Source: Sediminibacterium sp. FEMGT703S (GTDB lineage Bacteria > Bacteroidota > Bacteroidia > Chitinophagales > Chitinophagaceae). From it: a stretch of 64,000 nucleotides of DNA. Shown in pieces: positions 26,536-35,701 of this stretch. The DNA lies in the NCBI GenBank assembly GCA_002786355.1, contig PGCO01000002.1:310001-374000 (forward strand), in the 5' to 3' direction. How positions within the stretch are numbered: the stretch's first letter is position 1; every line of letters starts with the position of its first letter. The notes under the pieces were generated by a model that did no database searches, was not told the DNA's origin, and saw only the letters and a list, made by a program, of their open reading frames with translations. A program made the position numbers and the translations under genes.

Positions 26536-27737
26536 TTAGGGAAACTGATTTTTCCCATCGTTACCGCAGGAATACCTGCTTTTCCACCACCAATTTCAAA
26601 CGCCCCGCCAGCTACATGTTCATTCGCTAAAATGGCAAATAAAACTGCTTCTTTGGCATCGGGATGAATATGTAAAGCATCGGTGGTAAAAAAAGATGAT
26701 TCGGGTAAAGCCGATTGAATATGTTCCATAATCAATGGATTATGCATTCCTCCACCACTGCTATAAATAGATAAATTTTTATGCCCTATCAATTCCTGTC
26801 CTTTCTGAATTGCCTCTACAATAGATATTGCAGTGAGTCTATTTAAAGTAGCCATGATATCGTAAACAGAAATACCATTTTGCCCTGTAGCTTCTATTGC
26901 ATTTTCTAAATAAGCAAGGTTAAATAATTCAGGTCCAGTTGTTTTTGGAAAAGGCTTCGCAAAAAAATCTTCTTCTAATAATATATTTAGTAAAGCGTGA
27001 TTTACAGTACCTTTTTTTGCAATAGCAGCATCTTTATCGTAAGGCAGATCAAAATGTTTTTGTGCCAACTGATCCATCAAAGTATTCCCAGGACCAGTAT
27101 CGGTACTAAAAATTTTGGAAGCATCTAAACTACCTGGTAAAAATGTATAGTTAGCAATCCCACCAATATTTAGCATGATCCGATCTTCTCCTTTTTTGCT
27201 AAAAATAAAATAGTCCCCATATACAGCCAATGGAGCACCCTCACCCCCAGCAGCAATATGCTTTTGTCTAAAATCGCTAATAGTAATAATGCCTGTTTTA
27301 ACTGCAATATGATCCCCGTCTCCTATTTGCAAAGTACCATTTCCAAAATCAGGATGACCATGCAAAATTTTGGGGGCATGATATACCGTTTGCCCGTGAC
27401 TGGCAATTAAATCTATTTCGGAGGGATTGATCCCCCAGCCCTTTAAAGTGGCTAATATAATGGACGCATGTTTCTCAGCCACCCAAGGATTTAATAAACA
27501 CAATTGCTCAAAGTCAACTATTTTCTTAGAAAAAATAGATCGAATGGCAGTCTTGAAATCCTCTTCAAATGAAACAGTAGTAAAATTTTTCAGCACCACT
27601 TCAGTTTCCATTCCACTTCCAGTTACTTCACAAAGGGCAATATCCAATCCATCCAATGAAGTACCACTCATCAAGCCGATAATAGTTCTTTTTTCCGCAG
27701 CTCCCATTCGAGCCAATTGAGCAATATATTGGTTCAT
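26532..27737 (-). CDS. anmK: Anhydro-N-acetylmuramic acid kinase
   Basis: 401 residues. The N-terminal motif RTIIGLMSGTSLDGLDIALC is diagnostic, followed by DLIASHGQTVYHAP, GDGDHIAVKTGIITISDFR, MLNIGGIANYTFLP, STDTGPGNTLMDQL and SGGGMHNPLIM. The enzyme phosphorylates and opens 1,6-anhydroMurNAc released by peptidoglycan turnover, yielding MurNAc-6-phosphate. The first ten residues before AAEKRT are poorly conserved, so the start could also be Met11 (27707). It stands alone, convergent with the PepSY-like gene. Confidence 0.96.
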   Translation of the reverse strand: MNQYIAQLARMGAAEKRTIIGLMSGTSLDGLDIALCEVTGSGMETEVVLKNFTTVSFEEDFKTAIRSIFSKKIVDFEQLCLLNPWVAEKHASIILATLKGWGINPSEIDLIASHGQTVYHAPKILHGHPDFGNGTLQIGDGDHIAVKTGIITISDFRQKHIAAGGEGAPLAVYGDYFIFSKKGEDRIMLNIGGIANYTFLPGSLDASKIFSTDTGPGNTLMDQLAQKHFDLPYDKDAAIAKKGTVNHALLNILLEEDFFAKPFPKTTGPELFNLAYLENAIEATGQNGISVYDIMATLNRLTAISIVEAIQKGQELIGHKNLSIYSSGGGMHNPLIMEHIQSALPESSFFTTDALHIHPDAKEAVLFAILANEHVAGGAFEIGGGKAGIPAVTMGKISFPK

Positions 27738-27788
27738 GCTTGATAATTTTACCTAAAATACGCAAATAGCCGCAAATAAAAGTACCGA

Positions 27789-29627
27789 TTACGCAATATT
27801 CTGCAAACTACCTCCTTTGGCAAAAATTCGATCAATTCGTTTTTCAACAGCAGGGTCTTTTTCTACTGGTGGAGCATGATGTGGTTTAATTCTTGCATCA
27901 ATTACCAATGGCCCTTCACAACCCCAATGCTTATTTACAAAACTTTCCTTAATTCCATGCATATCATGCGATGGATTACACCTTGTATAAGTTACCCATA
28001 AATAATTTCGCATATTGGCAGCAACAAAATCAGCATCATCACAAACAACGATAATGGCCACTCCTTTCAACTGATCAATCGCATCGTGCAATTGATAGTT
28101 CAACATTTTCATTTCCTCTTTCACTGTTGTGTAATCGGCAAAAGGTTTGGTTTTAATAGCAACTACCCCTGGCATGACCAATTTTGGATTTTCGAATTGG
28201 ATTAGCCCATTTAAAACAGTCGGAACTTCTGTAGAAAGCTCACGAATGGGTGCTCCATAAGCAGCCAATACCACTTTACTGCCCGTATTTAAACCAGTAC
28301 CCGAATAATCTAATGTATCAATGGTAGTATTCGTATGAAAATGAATATCTCTTTGCAGGTTGATTCTTTCCAATACATATTTCATGAAATCGAACACATG
28401 ATGCGCTTTCAATTGATTGGTATCATCGGCAGCAATAAATAAAAATTTGGCTAAACTTAATTGTCCTGTACCCAATACATGATTCGCAATGGTTAACAGT
28501 TCTGCAGGTTGTTTGGTAGGTGTATAGGGAGTATAACGCTCGCTTCCCACAGCTAATAATAAAGGGTGAACCCCCGCAGCATCTACTGCATGTACTTCTT
28601 TTAGACCAGGCACTTCTTGTGGAATAGCAGCACCAGTAATTTCGTGAATCAACTCTCCAAAACTGGTATCTTCTTGAGGAGGTCTACCCACTACGGTAAA
28701 TGACCAAATCGCATTTTTTTTAGCATATACTTTATGCACTTTCATTAAAGGGAAATCATGTTGTAAACTATAATACCCCAAATGATCTCCAAAAGGCCCT
28801 TCGGGTTTATTTTCCCCAGGATACACTTCACCAGTAATTACAAAATCCGCATCGGTGCTGATGCAAAACCCATCCTCATAGGTATACCTGAATCTCCTAC
28901 CGCCCAACACCCCAGCAAAAGTCATTTCACTGATTCCTTCTGGCAATGGCATTACAGCAGATAAAGTATGCGAAGGAGGTCCACCAACAAAGCAACTTAC
29001 TTTCAATGGTTGTCCTTTGGCATTGGCCTTGGTTTGGTGCACGCCAATACCTCTATGCAATTGATAATGCAGTCCAATTTCTTTATCCTTAATATAATCA
29101 TTCCCATTCAGCTGAATCCGATACATGCCCAAGTTAGATTTCATGATGCCGGGCTGATCAATATCTTCAGTATATACTTGAGGCAAAGTAACAAATGCAC
29201 CTCCATCCATCGGCCAATGTTGAATCAAGGGCAAATCACTGATCTTAATTTCTTCATACATCACTGGTTTAGACCATGGGTTTTTTAAAGGCAAAGCTTT
29301 TAAAGCAGCCAAAGCAGCAGACGCATTCTGCAAAGGAGATTTAATGGCTTTGATAGGATCATTTTTTAATTCAATCAATTGTTGCACAGATGCAATCGTA
29401 TCCCTAAAAATGAATTTTGACCTTTCAAGGGTACCAAAAATATTGGATGCTGCCCTGAATTTGCTTCCCTTCACATTTTCAAATAATAAGGCAGGGCCCT
29501 TTGCTTCGTATACCCTTAAATGAATGGCTGCCATTTCTAAATATGGGTCAACTTCTTCTTTTATTCTAACTAATTGACCATTTTTTTCCAGATCAATTAA
29601 ACAAGCTTCTAATGATGGATAGTTCAT
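27789..29627 (-). CDS. UbiD-family decarboxylase
   Basis: 612 residues, the long Bacteroidota form. It contains AAIHLRVYEAKGPALLFENV, QHWPMDGGAFVTLPQVYTED, LGMYRIQLNGND, GIGVHQTKANAKGQPLKVSC and GPFGDHLGYYSLQHDFPLMK. The last includes the E/D-x-G-D region that coordinates metal and prenyl-FMN. UbiD enzymes use prenylated FMN from a UbiX partner to decarboxylate aromatic or unsaturated acids. In this phylum the orthologue is usually assigned to menaquinone biosynthesis. No UbiX gene is visible in the window. Divergent from pdxJ. Confidence 0.93.
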   Translation of the reverse strand: MNYPSLEACLIDLEKNGQLVRIKEEVDPYLEMAAIHLRVYEAKGPALLFENVKGSKFRAASNIFGTLERSKFIFRDTIASVQQLIELKNDPIKAIKSPLQNASAALAALKALPLKNPWSKPVMYEEIKISDLPLIQHWPMDGGAFVTLPQVYTEDIDQPGIMKSNLGMYRIQLNGNDYIKDKEIGLHYQLHRGIGVHQTKANAKGQPLKVSCFVGGPPSHTLSAVMPLPEGISEMTFAGVLGGRRFRYTYEDGFCISTDADFVITGEVYPGENKPEGPFGDHLGYYSLQHDFPLMKVHKVYAKKNAIWSFTVVGRPPQEDTSFGELIHEITGAAIPQEVPGLKEVHAVDAAGVHPLLLAVGSERYTPYTPTKQPAELLTIANHVLGTGQLSLAKFLFIAADDTNQLKAHHVFDFMKYVLERINLQRDIHFHTNTTIDTLDYSGTGLNTGSKVVLAAYGAPIRELSTEVPTVLNGLIQFENPKLVMPGVVAIKTKPFADYTTVKEEMKMLNYQLHDAIDQLKGVAIIVVCDDADFVAANMRNYLWVTYTRCNPSHDMHGIKESFVNKHWGCEGPLVIDARIKPHHAPPVEKDPAVEKRIDRIFAKGGSLQNIA

Positions 29628-29637
29628 AAAATATAAA

Positions 29638-29645
29638 CAAAGCTA
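29638..29645 (-). promoter_or_regulatory. Putative -7 box of the ubiD-family gene
   Basis: Minus strand TAGCTTTG, ten bases before the ATG at 29627, implying a very short leader. No clear -33 element is present. Confidence 0.5.
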
Positions 29646-29656
29646 AACCCCAAAAG

Positions 29657-29685
29657 TTGATATGCGAATAGTTTACATAATTTTG
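29657..29685 (+). promoter_or_regulatory. Promoter of pdxJ-purE
   Basis: TTG (29657-29659), 18 nt, TAATTTTG (29678-29685). The ATG of pdxJ is at 29690, only four bases after the -7 box, so transcription would begin at or next to the start codon. Confidence 0.65.
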
Positions 29686-29689
29686 TGTC

Positions 29690-30412
29690 ATGACAAAGCT
29701 TAGTGTCAATATCAATAAATTAGCCACGCTTAGAAATAGCAGAGGTGGAAATAATCCAAACCTAGTAAAATCTGCCCTAGATATAGAGCAATTTGGAGCC
29801 GATGGGATCACAGTTCACCCCAGACCAGACGAGCGACATATTCGTTATGCAGACGTTTATGATTTGAAGAAAGTATTACATACCGAATTCAACATTGAAG
29901 GGAACCCCACAGAAGAAAAATTTGTAGACTTAGTCTTGGCTTCAAAGCCTGCTCAAGTAACGTTGGTACCCGATGCATTAGGACAATTGACGAGTAATCA
30001 TGGTTGGAATACCATAGAACACCAAGCATATTTACAAACGATTATAGCAGTATTTAAAAAAGCAGGCATTCGCGTATCTATTTTTGTAGACCCTGATGTT
30101 TCAATGGTAGAAGCCGCAGCAACAACGGGTACCGATCGTATTGAATTATACACGGAATCTTATGCAGTTGAATTTGCGAATGGCCATAAAGAACAAGCGA
30201 TTGCACCATTTAAAGCAGCCGCAGAAGCCGCTAGGTCATTGGGTTTGGGGCTGAATGCAGGTCATGATTTGGACCGATTTAACTTAGGTTTTTTTAGTAA
30301 AGAAATTCCTTGGTTAGATGAAGTCAGCATTGGGCATGCATTAATTTGTGATGCTATTTATTTAGGATTAGAAAACACCGTACAATTATATAAAAGACAA
30401 TTAACGCATTAA
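29690..30412 (+). CDS. pdxJ: Pyridoxine 5'-phosphate synthase
   Basis: 240 residues, normal length. The start [17 protein letters not shown] aligns with known PdxJ N-termini, which supports ATG 29690. Other motifs are [56 protein letters not shown] and [10 protein letters not shown]. It condenses 1-deoxyxylulose-5-phosphate with 3-amino-2-oxopropyl phosphate in the DXP-dependent vitamin B6 pathway. purE follows after 10 bp. Confidence 0.98.
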   Translation: MTKLSVNINKLATLRNSRGGNNPNLVKSALDIEQFGADGITVHPRPDERHIRYADVYDLKKVLHTEFNIEGNPTEEKFVDLVLASKPAQVTLVPDALGQLTSNHGWNTIEHQAYLQTIIAVFKKAGIRVSIFVDPDVSMVEAAATTGTDRIELYTESYAVEFANGHKEQAIAPFKAAAEAARSLGLGLNAGHDLDRFNLGFFSKEIPWLDEVSIGHALICDAIYLGLENTVQLYKRQLTH

Positions 30413-30422
30413 TTACAACAAT

Positions 30423-30941
30423 ATGAACAATCAACCTCAGGTAGGCATCATCATGGGCAGCGATAGCGATTTACCAATCATGCAAGCAGCTGCCGAAGTG
30501 CTTACTGAAATGGGTATTGCTTTTGAACTAACCGTAGTATCTGCACATAGAACCCCACAGCGAATGATGAACTATGCTTCATCTGCTGCACATAGAGGAT
30601 TGAAAGTAATTATTGCTGGTGCTGGCGGTGCGGCACATTTACCAGGAATGGTAGCTTCGGTAACTACCTTACCAGTAATTGGTGTCCCCATCAAATCATC
30701 TAATTCAATTGATGGATGGGATTCTGTTTTATCGATATTACAAATGCCCAATGGGGTTCCAGTTGCAACAGTGGCTTTGAACGCTGCAAAAAATGCAGGA
30801 TTATTGGCCGCACAAATTATTGGCGCTTTTGACGCAAGCATTGCATCAAAAATGGCTGACTATAAAACAGATATGAAACATGCTGTTGAAGAAAAAGCAG
30901 CAGGCATGAAATCAAAATGGCCAAATCAGTTTGATCAGTAA
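30423..30941 (+). CDS. purE: N5-carboxyaminoimidazole ribonucleotide mutase, class I
   Basis: 172 residues. [57 protein letters not shown] and [11 protein letters not shown] are class I PurE motifs; the SAHR His is catalytic. It converts N5-CAIR to CAIR in purine synthesis. The partner purK is not in the window. It shares the pdxJ promoter. Confidence 0.98.
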   Translation: MNNQPQVGIIMGSDSDLPIMQAAAEVLTEMGIAFELTVVSAHRTPQRMMNYASSAAHRGLKVIIAGAGGAAHLPGMVASVTTLPVIGVPIKSSNSIDGWDSVLSILQMPNGVPVATVALNAAKNAGLLAAQIIGAFDASIASKMADYKTDMKHAVEEKAAGMKSKWPNQFDQ

Positions 30942-31054
30942 TTTTTCGGAAAGAATTTTTCTAAAAGTATCGTAACAAAGTAAAATTTAAAAGGAACGGA
31001 TTAGCTCGCTTCGCTCGCTGATTACCGAATAGTGGGTCTTACCCAAAGTCTCAA

Positions 31055-31082
31055 CATCGCCTTCGGCGATGAAGGCTTTTTT
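31055..31082 (+). terminator. Terminator of pdxJ-purE with two alternative hairpins
   Basis: GCCTTC (31059-31064), loop of 6, GAAGGC (31071-31076), then TTTTTT gives an intrinsic terminator. An overlapping stronger hairpin, CATCGCC (31055-31061) with GGCGATG (31065-31071) around a TTC loop, would prevent it from forming. Confidence 0.65.
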
Positions 31083-31134
31083 ATTTGGTTCACTCCCGAA
31101 AGCAAGCTTTCGTCGCTCACAAATAAAAAAGCCT
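31073..31134. repeat. Nested inverted repeat
   Basis: Outer arms AGGCTTTTTTATTTG (31073-31087) and its exact complement (31120-31134) enclose an inner hairpin CGAAAGC-AA-GCTTTCG (31097-31112). The outer arms reuse the T tracts of the purE terminator and the tRNA-Leu terminator. Confidence 0.75.
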
Positions 31135-31157
31135 CTCTGAAATCTCAGAGAGGCTTT
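31128..31157 (-). terminator. Intrinsic terminator of tRNA-Leu
   Basis: 13-bp perfect stem (AAAGCCTCTCTGA against TCAGAGAGGCTTT) with a 4-nt loop, followed on the minus strand by a T tract. It begins two bases after the tRNA 3' end. Confidence 0.92.
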
Positions 31158-31158
31158 G

Positions 31159-31244
31159 TGCCCCGGAACGGAGTTGAACCGTTACTCGCGTTGCGGCGAA
31201 CAGGATTTTAAGTCCTGCGTGTCTACCAATTCCACCACCGGGGC
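31159..31244 (-). tRNA. tRNA-Leu (anticodon TAA)
   Basis: 86 nt. The acceptor stem GCCCCGG pairs with CCGGGGC and the discriminator is A. The D-arm is TGGTAGACAC and the T-loop is GGTTCAACTCC. The anticodon loop reads CTTAAAA, anticodon TAA. A long variable arm (TGTTCGCCGCAACGCGAGTAACG region) is typical of class II Leu. CCA is not encoded. Confidence 0.97.
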
Positions 31245-31251
31245 TGCCATG

Positions 31252-31285
31252 AAAAAATCCCGACCCATTAAGAGCGGGATTTTTT

Positions 31286-31286
<1 letters not shown>
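31252..31286. terminator. Bidirectional terminator between tRNA genes
   Basis: AAAAAATCCCG and CGGGATTTTTT arms with a 12-nt loop, T-rich on both strands. On the minus strand it ends tRNA-Gly, so tRNA-Leu is probably transcribed mainly from its own promoter or by read-through. Confidence 0.8.
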
Positions 31287-31361
<75 letters not shown>

Positions 31362-31387
31362 GATTTGTAAGAACTAAATTGGGAGTG

Positions 31388-31416
31388 CAAAAATAGCAAT
31401 CTATAGTTCATAACAA
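31388..31416 (-). promoter_or_regulatory. Promoter of tRNA-Gly
   Basis: Minus strand TTG (31414-31416), 18 nt, TATTTTTG (31388-31395), ending 27 bp before the tRNA 5' end. Confidence 0.7.
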
Positions 31417-31429
31417 AATTTTTTTTCGA

Positions 31430-31633
31430 CTATTTATACTCAGGCTTGTATTTAGAGCTGCTTTGTACTTCTACTTTGGGTTTTCCTTTGTAGCGTTGGT
31501 TGTACATACGGTAACAACCACCTAATACAAATGCTAAAATGCAAAATACTTGCAGATAGAATAAGAATCTAGATGAATTAACCCAGTTATTCTTAATGTC
31601 TTTTTGTTTGTGTTCTAATATTTCTTGTGACAT
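31430..31633 (-). CDS. Small single-pass membrane protein, function unknown
   Basis: 67 residues. A charged N-terminus (SQEILEHKQKDIKNNW) is followed by a hydrophobic span at about 23-42 (FLFYLQVFCILAFVLGGCY) and a basic tail (RYKGKPKVEV, SSKYKPEYK). It has a -7-like TATTTTTG about 15-20 bp upstream of the start. No family recognised. Codon use resembles neighbours, and a dedicated promoter supports a real gene. Confidence 0.7.
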   Translation of the reverse strand: MSQEILEHKQKDIKNNWVNSSRFLFYLQVFCILAFVLGGCYRMYNQRYKGKPKVEVQSSSKYKPEYK

Positions 31634-31677
31634 AGTAAGTTATTGCTTTGCAAAAATAAGGTATGCAACTAAAATTA

Positions 31678-32700
31678 TCATCCCTTTGTGGATATAATTT
31701 CAAGAAAACGTTTTTTATTCCGAACAAAATAGTTCCAAACAACAGAACCATGGTAAACACCTTGAAGGTTTTGCATGGGAGTTTTTACAGATGCTGCGCT
31801 CCAATACCTTGTTAAAAACCACCAACCAAAAGCCATATGGGCTTTCATAATTGCGGTGAAAAAATAAAAATCGCCGGAAAACACCCCCTTCCAAGCAGAT
31901 ATTGCATCTAAGAAAAACCGGAAAGGAAGTTTCCAAACCAATTCCTTGAATGGCAAATTTTTAGCCAGCATAATTAGGTTATTCCTAAAATTCAAGAATA
32001 CTTTACGACCGCCTCTAGGTAAAGTGCCCCCGCCAACATGATATACTTCTGATGCAGGGCAAGCCATTATTTTATAACCAGCCAATTGCATTCTCCAACA
32101 TAAGTCAATCTCCTCTTGATGAGCAAAAAAATAAGGATCAAAGCCGTTCATTTCATGATATACCGAAGCTCTTACAAACATGGCAGCACCTGAAGCCCAA
32201 AAAATAGGTTCCGCACGATCAAATTGTCCTTCGTCTATTTCACATATATCAAATACCCTTCCTCTTGAAAATGGATAACCTAAAAAATCAATCCAGCCAC
32301 CGGCTGCACCAGCATATTCAAATAATTCAGGATCATGAAAGGAACGCATTTTGGGCTGCGCAGCAGCAATGGTTTTATCTTGCTCCATTAAATCAATCAC
32401 AGGATTGATCCAATCACTACTCACTTGAACATCTGAATTGAGCAAAACATAATAATCGGCATCTACCCTTTGCAAGGCCCAATTATAACCACCTGCAAAT
32501 CCTTCATTGGTATGGTGATCTAGTATTTGTATATGCGGATAGGTTGCTTGTACAAATTTGATAGAATCATCTGTGGATCCATTATCTGCAACAATAATTT
32601 TTAAATTAAGGTAATTGCTTGCCATTACCGATGGCAAAAATTGCGCAAGGTGTTTTTTACCATTATAATTTAAAATGACAACAGCTACCGATGGGCTCAA
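31678..32700 (-). CDS. Family 2 glycosyltransferase
   Basis: 340 residues. A GT-A fold is evident from SVAVVILNYNGKKHL at the N-terminus, IIVADNGSTDDSI (nucleotide binding, residue about 37), YVLLNSDVQVS (DxD-like NSD at about 90), and ASGAAMFVRASVYHEMNGFD with HQEEIDLCWRMQLAGYKI (acceptor region, ED-like). It resembles rhamnosyl- or galactofuranosyl-type transferases acting on cell-surface polysaccharide. The C-terminal 90 residues are hydrophobic and amphipathic. Sugar and acceptor cannot be assigned. Confidence 0.93.
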   Translation of the reverse strand: MSPSVAVVILNYNGKKHLAQFLPSVMASNYLNLKIIVADNGSTDDSIKFVQATYPHIQILDHHTNEGFAGGYNWALQRVDADYYVLLNSDVQVSSDWINPVIDLMEQDKTIAAAQPKMRSFHDPELFEYAGAAGGWIDFLGYPFSRGRVFDICEIDEGQFDRAEPIFWASGAAMFVRASVYHEMNGFDPYFFAHQEEIDLCWRMQLAGYKIMACPASEVYHVGGGTLPRGGRKVFLNFRNNLIMLAKNLPFKELVWKLPFRFFLDAISAWKGVFSGDFYFFTAIMKAHMAFGWWFLTRYWSAASVKTPMQNLQGVYHGSVVWNYFVRNKKRFLEIISTKG

Positions 32701-32734
32701 AATATCCTTTTTGGCGAAAGTACAATCAAAATAG

Positions 32735-33871
32735 TTAACTATTAAGCCCCCAATTAATTAATGCCCTGACTTCTCGAGGAACTGTTAGCACTCGTTCCTT
32801 AGAAGCTTTATGAGCTAATCGAACAATAATGATTTTTTTTGAGGGAATGGCTATAATGTATTGCCCCAAGATTCCTCTAGCATAAAAAATCTCTGGATGT
32901 TGAGGGTCTAACCACCACTGATAACCATAGTAAATGCATTCCAACCCTTTTTCATCCTTAATTTTACAAGCAGTGATAGACTGCTTCCAGTAAGCACTAT
33001 CTATTACAGGCACTCCATTAATTTTACCAGAATCAAGCATGAATTTTCCTATACGCGCAAAATCTCTAGCATTGGTATTAAAACAACAAAAAGCTTTAGT
33101 GTTTCCATTTTCGCCGTCAGTACTCCACAATGCATCATGGCTTGCACCCAAAGGCTGCCATAATTTTTCAGCCGCATATTCACTTAGTTTTTTGCCAGTC
33201 ACTTTTTCTAAAATAAGCCCCAATAATTGGGTATCTCCGCTTTTGTACTTATGAAAAGTGCCAGGCTGACTATCCATTTTTACTTCAGTAGCAGTTTTCA
33301 CCAAATCGGAACCATAATATGCTTCAGCCGTTACAGCCAAAGGATTCCAGTAACTTTCATTCCAATTGGTGCCGCTACTCATGGTTAACAAATCTTTTAT
33401 CTTAACAGCAGCTTTATCTCCTATTGCAAATGCAGGTAAAAAATCACCAACAGGCTGATCTACCGATTTAATCTTCCCTTCTTTAATGGCAACACCAATA
33501 AGTATGCTAGTAATACTTTTTGCAACAGAAAAAGAACCCGACAATGAACTATCACTGTAGCCATCCCAATATTTTTCAAAAAGAATAGAATCATTTTTGA
33601 TCATCAATACCCCCACTGTTCTTAGCTCTTCTAATAAATTATTTAAACTATCTGGATAAGCTTGTTTATTGTATTGATTTGCCAAGGGCCAGGGTTTCTC
33701 TAATTTGGCTTTGGCCACGATATTATTTTTAAAAATGGTATAATCATCAATGGCAGAAAAATTATAATAAGCCGCCTTAAATAAATAAGTTTTACCAGAT
33801 AATACGGCATAACCAGAGAATACTCCAATTAGTATAATCAGCGTAATAAACACAAATTTCAATAAACGCAT
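32735..33871 (-). CDS. Beta-lactamase-fold serine hydrolase (class C / AmpC-like family)
   Basis: 378 residues with an N-terminal membrane or signal segment (residues 5-27). Ser-x-x-Lys is seen in SGSFSVAKSITSILIG at about residue 130. The second motif is HKYKSGDTQLLG at about 205, with Tyr in the YxN-like position, and NTKAFCCFNTNARDFARIG lies downstream. The third motif region is near the C-terminus (FYARGILGQYIIAIPSKKI). Family members are esterases, D-aminopeptidases or penicillin-binding-like proteins. A true beta-lactamase role is not supported. Confidence 0.9.
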   Translation of the reverse strand: MRLLKFVFITLIILIGVFSGYAVLSGKTYLFKAAYYNFSAIDDYTIFKNNIVAKAKLEKPWPLANQYNKQAYPDSLNNLLEELRTVGVLMIKNDSILFEKYWDGYSDSSLSGSFSVAKSITSILIGVAIKEGKIKSVDQPVGDFLPAFAIGDKAAVKIKDLLTMSSGTNWNESYWNPLAVTAEAYYGSDLVKTATEVKMDSQPGTFHKYKSGDTQLLGLILEKVTGKKLSEYAAEKLWQPLGASHDALWSTDGENGNTKAFCCFNTNARDFARIGKFMLDSGKINGVPVIDSAYWKQSITACKIKDEKGLECIYYGYQWWLDPQHPEIFYARGILGQYIIAIPSKKIIIVRLAHKASKERVLTVPREVRALINWGLNS

Positions 33872-34078
33872 AAGGATGAATTTAAGATTGAATATAATTA
33901 ATTATCTTGCATCTATGCTAAACATGCATTTTCTACATTTTAACCTTGATTTTCTTGACCATCCTGTGGGTACTAGATAAATACTCCTATCCAGTTTTGT
34001 GTATATCCCGTGTAGCGTATTCCTTTTATTATAACTAAAACGCTTCGGATTTTTATTTTACTTTATAAATTTTAATCA

Positions 34079-35311
34079 ATGGAAACTGCGTTATTATCGC
34101 CAGTTACTGCTGCCTATTTGCAATTAGAAGAGCAATATGGCGCACATAATTATCATCCACTACCTGTAGTCTTAGAAAAAGGGGAAAGTGTATTTTTATG
34201 GGATGTAGAAGGGAAACGTTACTATGATTTCTTGAGCGGATATTCTGCTGTGAATCAAGGTCACTGCCATCCACGCATTATTGAAAGCTTGATTGAACAA
34301 GCAAAAAAACTCACCCTTACTTCTCGTGCCTTTCACAATAACTTATTGGGCAAATATGAGCAATTCATCACAGAATACTTTGGCTATGACAAAGTATTAC
34401 CCATGAATACAGGAGTAGAAGGTGGAGAAACTGCCATCAAATTGGCAAGAAGATGGGCTTATGCCAAAAAAGGCGTTGAAGAAAATAAAGCTAAAATCAT
34501 TTTTGCTGAAGGCAATTTTTGGGGAAGAACACTGGCGGCTATTTCTTCGTCAACCGACCCTAGTAGTTACCACCAATTTGGTCCGTTTATGCCTGGTTTT
34601 GAATTGGTTCCTTACAATGATTTAATTGCGCTGGAAAAAGCATTGCAAGATCCAAATGTAGCAGCCTTTATGGTGGAACCTATTCAAGGGGAAGCAGGAG
34701 TAGTTATACCAGACGAAGGCTATCTAACGAAAGTACGTGCATTATGTACCCAATACAATGTGTTGTTTATTGCCGATGAAATTCAAACAGGATTAGCGAG
34801 AACAGGTAAGATGCTGGCCTGCGATCATGAAAGCGTTAAGCCCGATATATTAATTTTAGGCAAAGCATTAAGTGGTGGTGTTTTACCCGTATCTGCTGTA
34901 CTTGCAGACGATTTTATCATGATGAATATCAAGCCAGGAGAACATGGCTCTACCTATGGTGGAAACCCATTGGCATGTGCGGTTGCAATGAGTGCATTAA
35001 CTGTGATAAAAGAAGAAAAATTGGCTGAAAATGCAGAAGCCATGGGGCAACTCTTACGCAATGAATTAAGTAAGCTCAACTCCCCTTATATTAAAACTAT
35101 TAGAGGAAAAGGATTACTCAACGCAATCGTTATTAATCATCCAAACCCAGAAGCAGCTTGGGATTTTTGTTTAATCTTAAAAGAAAAAGGGTTGTTGGCA
35201 AAACCAACCCATGGAGACAAAATTCGCTTTGCTCCTCCATTAGTAATTAATGAAGCACAGATAATGGAATGTGTTGCAATTATTGCTGCTGCTTTGAAAG
35301 ATCTATCTTAG
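34079..35311 (+). CDS. rocD: Ornithine-oxo-acid aminotransferase
   Basis: 410 residues, class III PLP aminotransferase. It starts [19 protein letters not shown], typical of ornithine aminotransferases. Other motifs are [52 protein letters not shown], and the Schiff-base lysine in [17 protein letters not shown]. It moves the delta-amino group of ornithine to 2-oxoglutarate, giving glutamate semialdehyde, linking arginine and proline metabolism. It has its own upstream region of about 200 bp. The last 32 bp overlap the convergent gene at 35280. Confidence 0.96.
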   Translation: METALLSPVTAAYLQLEEQYGAHNYHPLPVVLEKGESVFLWDVEGKRYYDFLSGYSAVNQGHCHPRIIESLIEQAKKLTLTSRAFHNNLLGKYEQFITEYFGYDKVLPMNTGVEGGETAIKLARRWAYAKKGVEENKAKIIFAEGNFWGRTLAAISSSTDPSSYHQFGPFMPGFELVPYNDLIALEKALQDPNVAAFMVEPIQGEAGVVIPDEGYLTKVRALCTQYNVLFIADEIQTGLARTGKMLACDHESVKPDILILGKALSGGVLPVSAVLADDFIMMNIKPGEHGSTYGGNPLACAVAMSALTVIKEEKLAENAEAMGQLLRNELSKLNSPYIKTIRGKGLLNAIVINHPNPEAAWDFCLILKEKGLLAKPTHGDKIRFAPPLVINEAQIMECVAIIAAALKDLS

Positions 35312-35675
35312 GTAAGAAAGACATTATCATTGTAATGGCCGAGAAAGCAAGTAGGAGAAATAATCCTATTTGTTTTTTCGGACATTCACCTGCAGCACAA
35401 GTGGTAAGTATTAAATAATTTCTTACAGCCCATGCAAAGACCATCGCAGTTAAAAAAACATTGACTCTTTTAGCCCAAATTTTGGGTATTAAAAATAATA
35501 GCGCAGCAATGCTCCCCATATAAACAATAAACATTCCAGGGCGACCAAATCTAGTACCTTCTGCTTTAAATCCGGTAATGGTCATATTTCTACTTTCAAT
35601 AAAAACCCAAGGCATAAAGCATACTAAAATAGCCAGTACCACTGCAATAAATCCGATGGTTTGAGAATGTTTCAT
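35280..35675 (-). CDS. Four-helix integral membrane protein, function unknown
   Basis: 131 residues with four hydrophobic spans (about 7-25, 45-64, 70-90 and 104-122). A Cys pair occurs in the loop before helix 4 ([15 protein letters not shown]), and the tail is DLSKQQQ. No family recognised with confidence. It overlaps the end of rocD by 32 bp on the other strand. It is 26 bp downstream of the Crp/Fnr gene and could be the last member of the sulfur operon, but nothing in the protein itself shows that. Confidence 0.75.
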   Translation of the reverse strand: MKHSQTIGFIAVVLAILVCFMPWVFIESRNMTITGFKAEGTRFGRPGMFIVYMGSIAALLFLIPKIWAKRVNVFLTAMVFAWAVRNYLILTTCAAGECPKKQIGLFLLLAFSAITMIMSFLPKIDLSKQQQ

Positions 35676-35701
35676 TGGTTTAATTATCGCGCAAAGATAA
35701 C

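Noticed and set aside
30942-31054. Small RNA or riboswitch after purE
   Set aside because: There are short hairpins such as GGGTCTTACCC but no known riboswitch core or promoter; the segment is best read as the purE 3' region.
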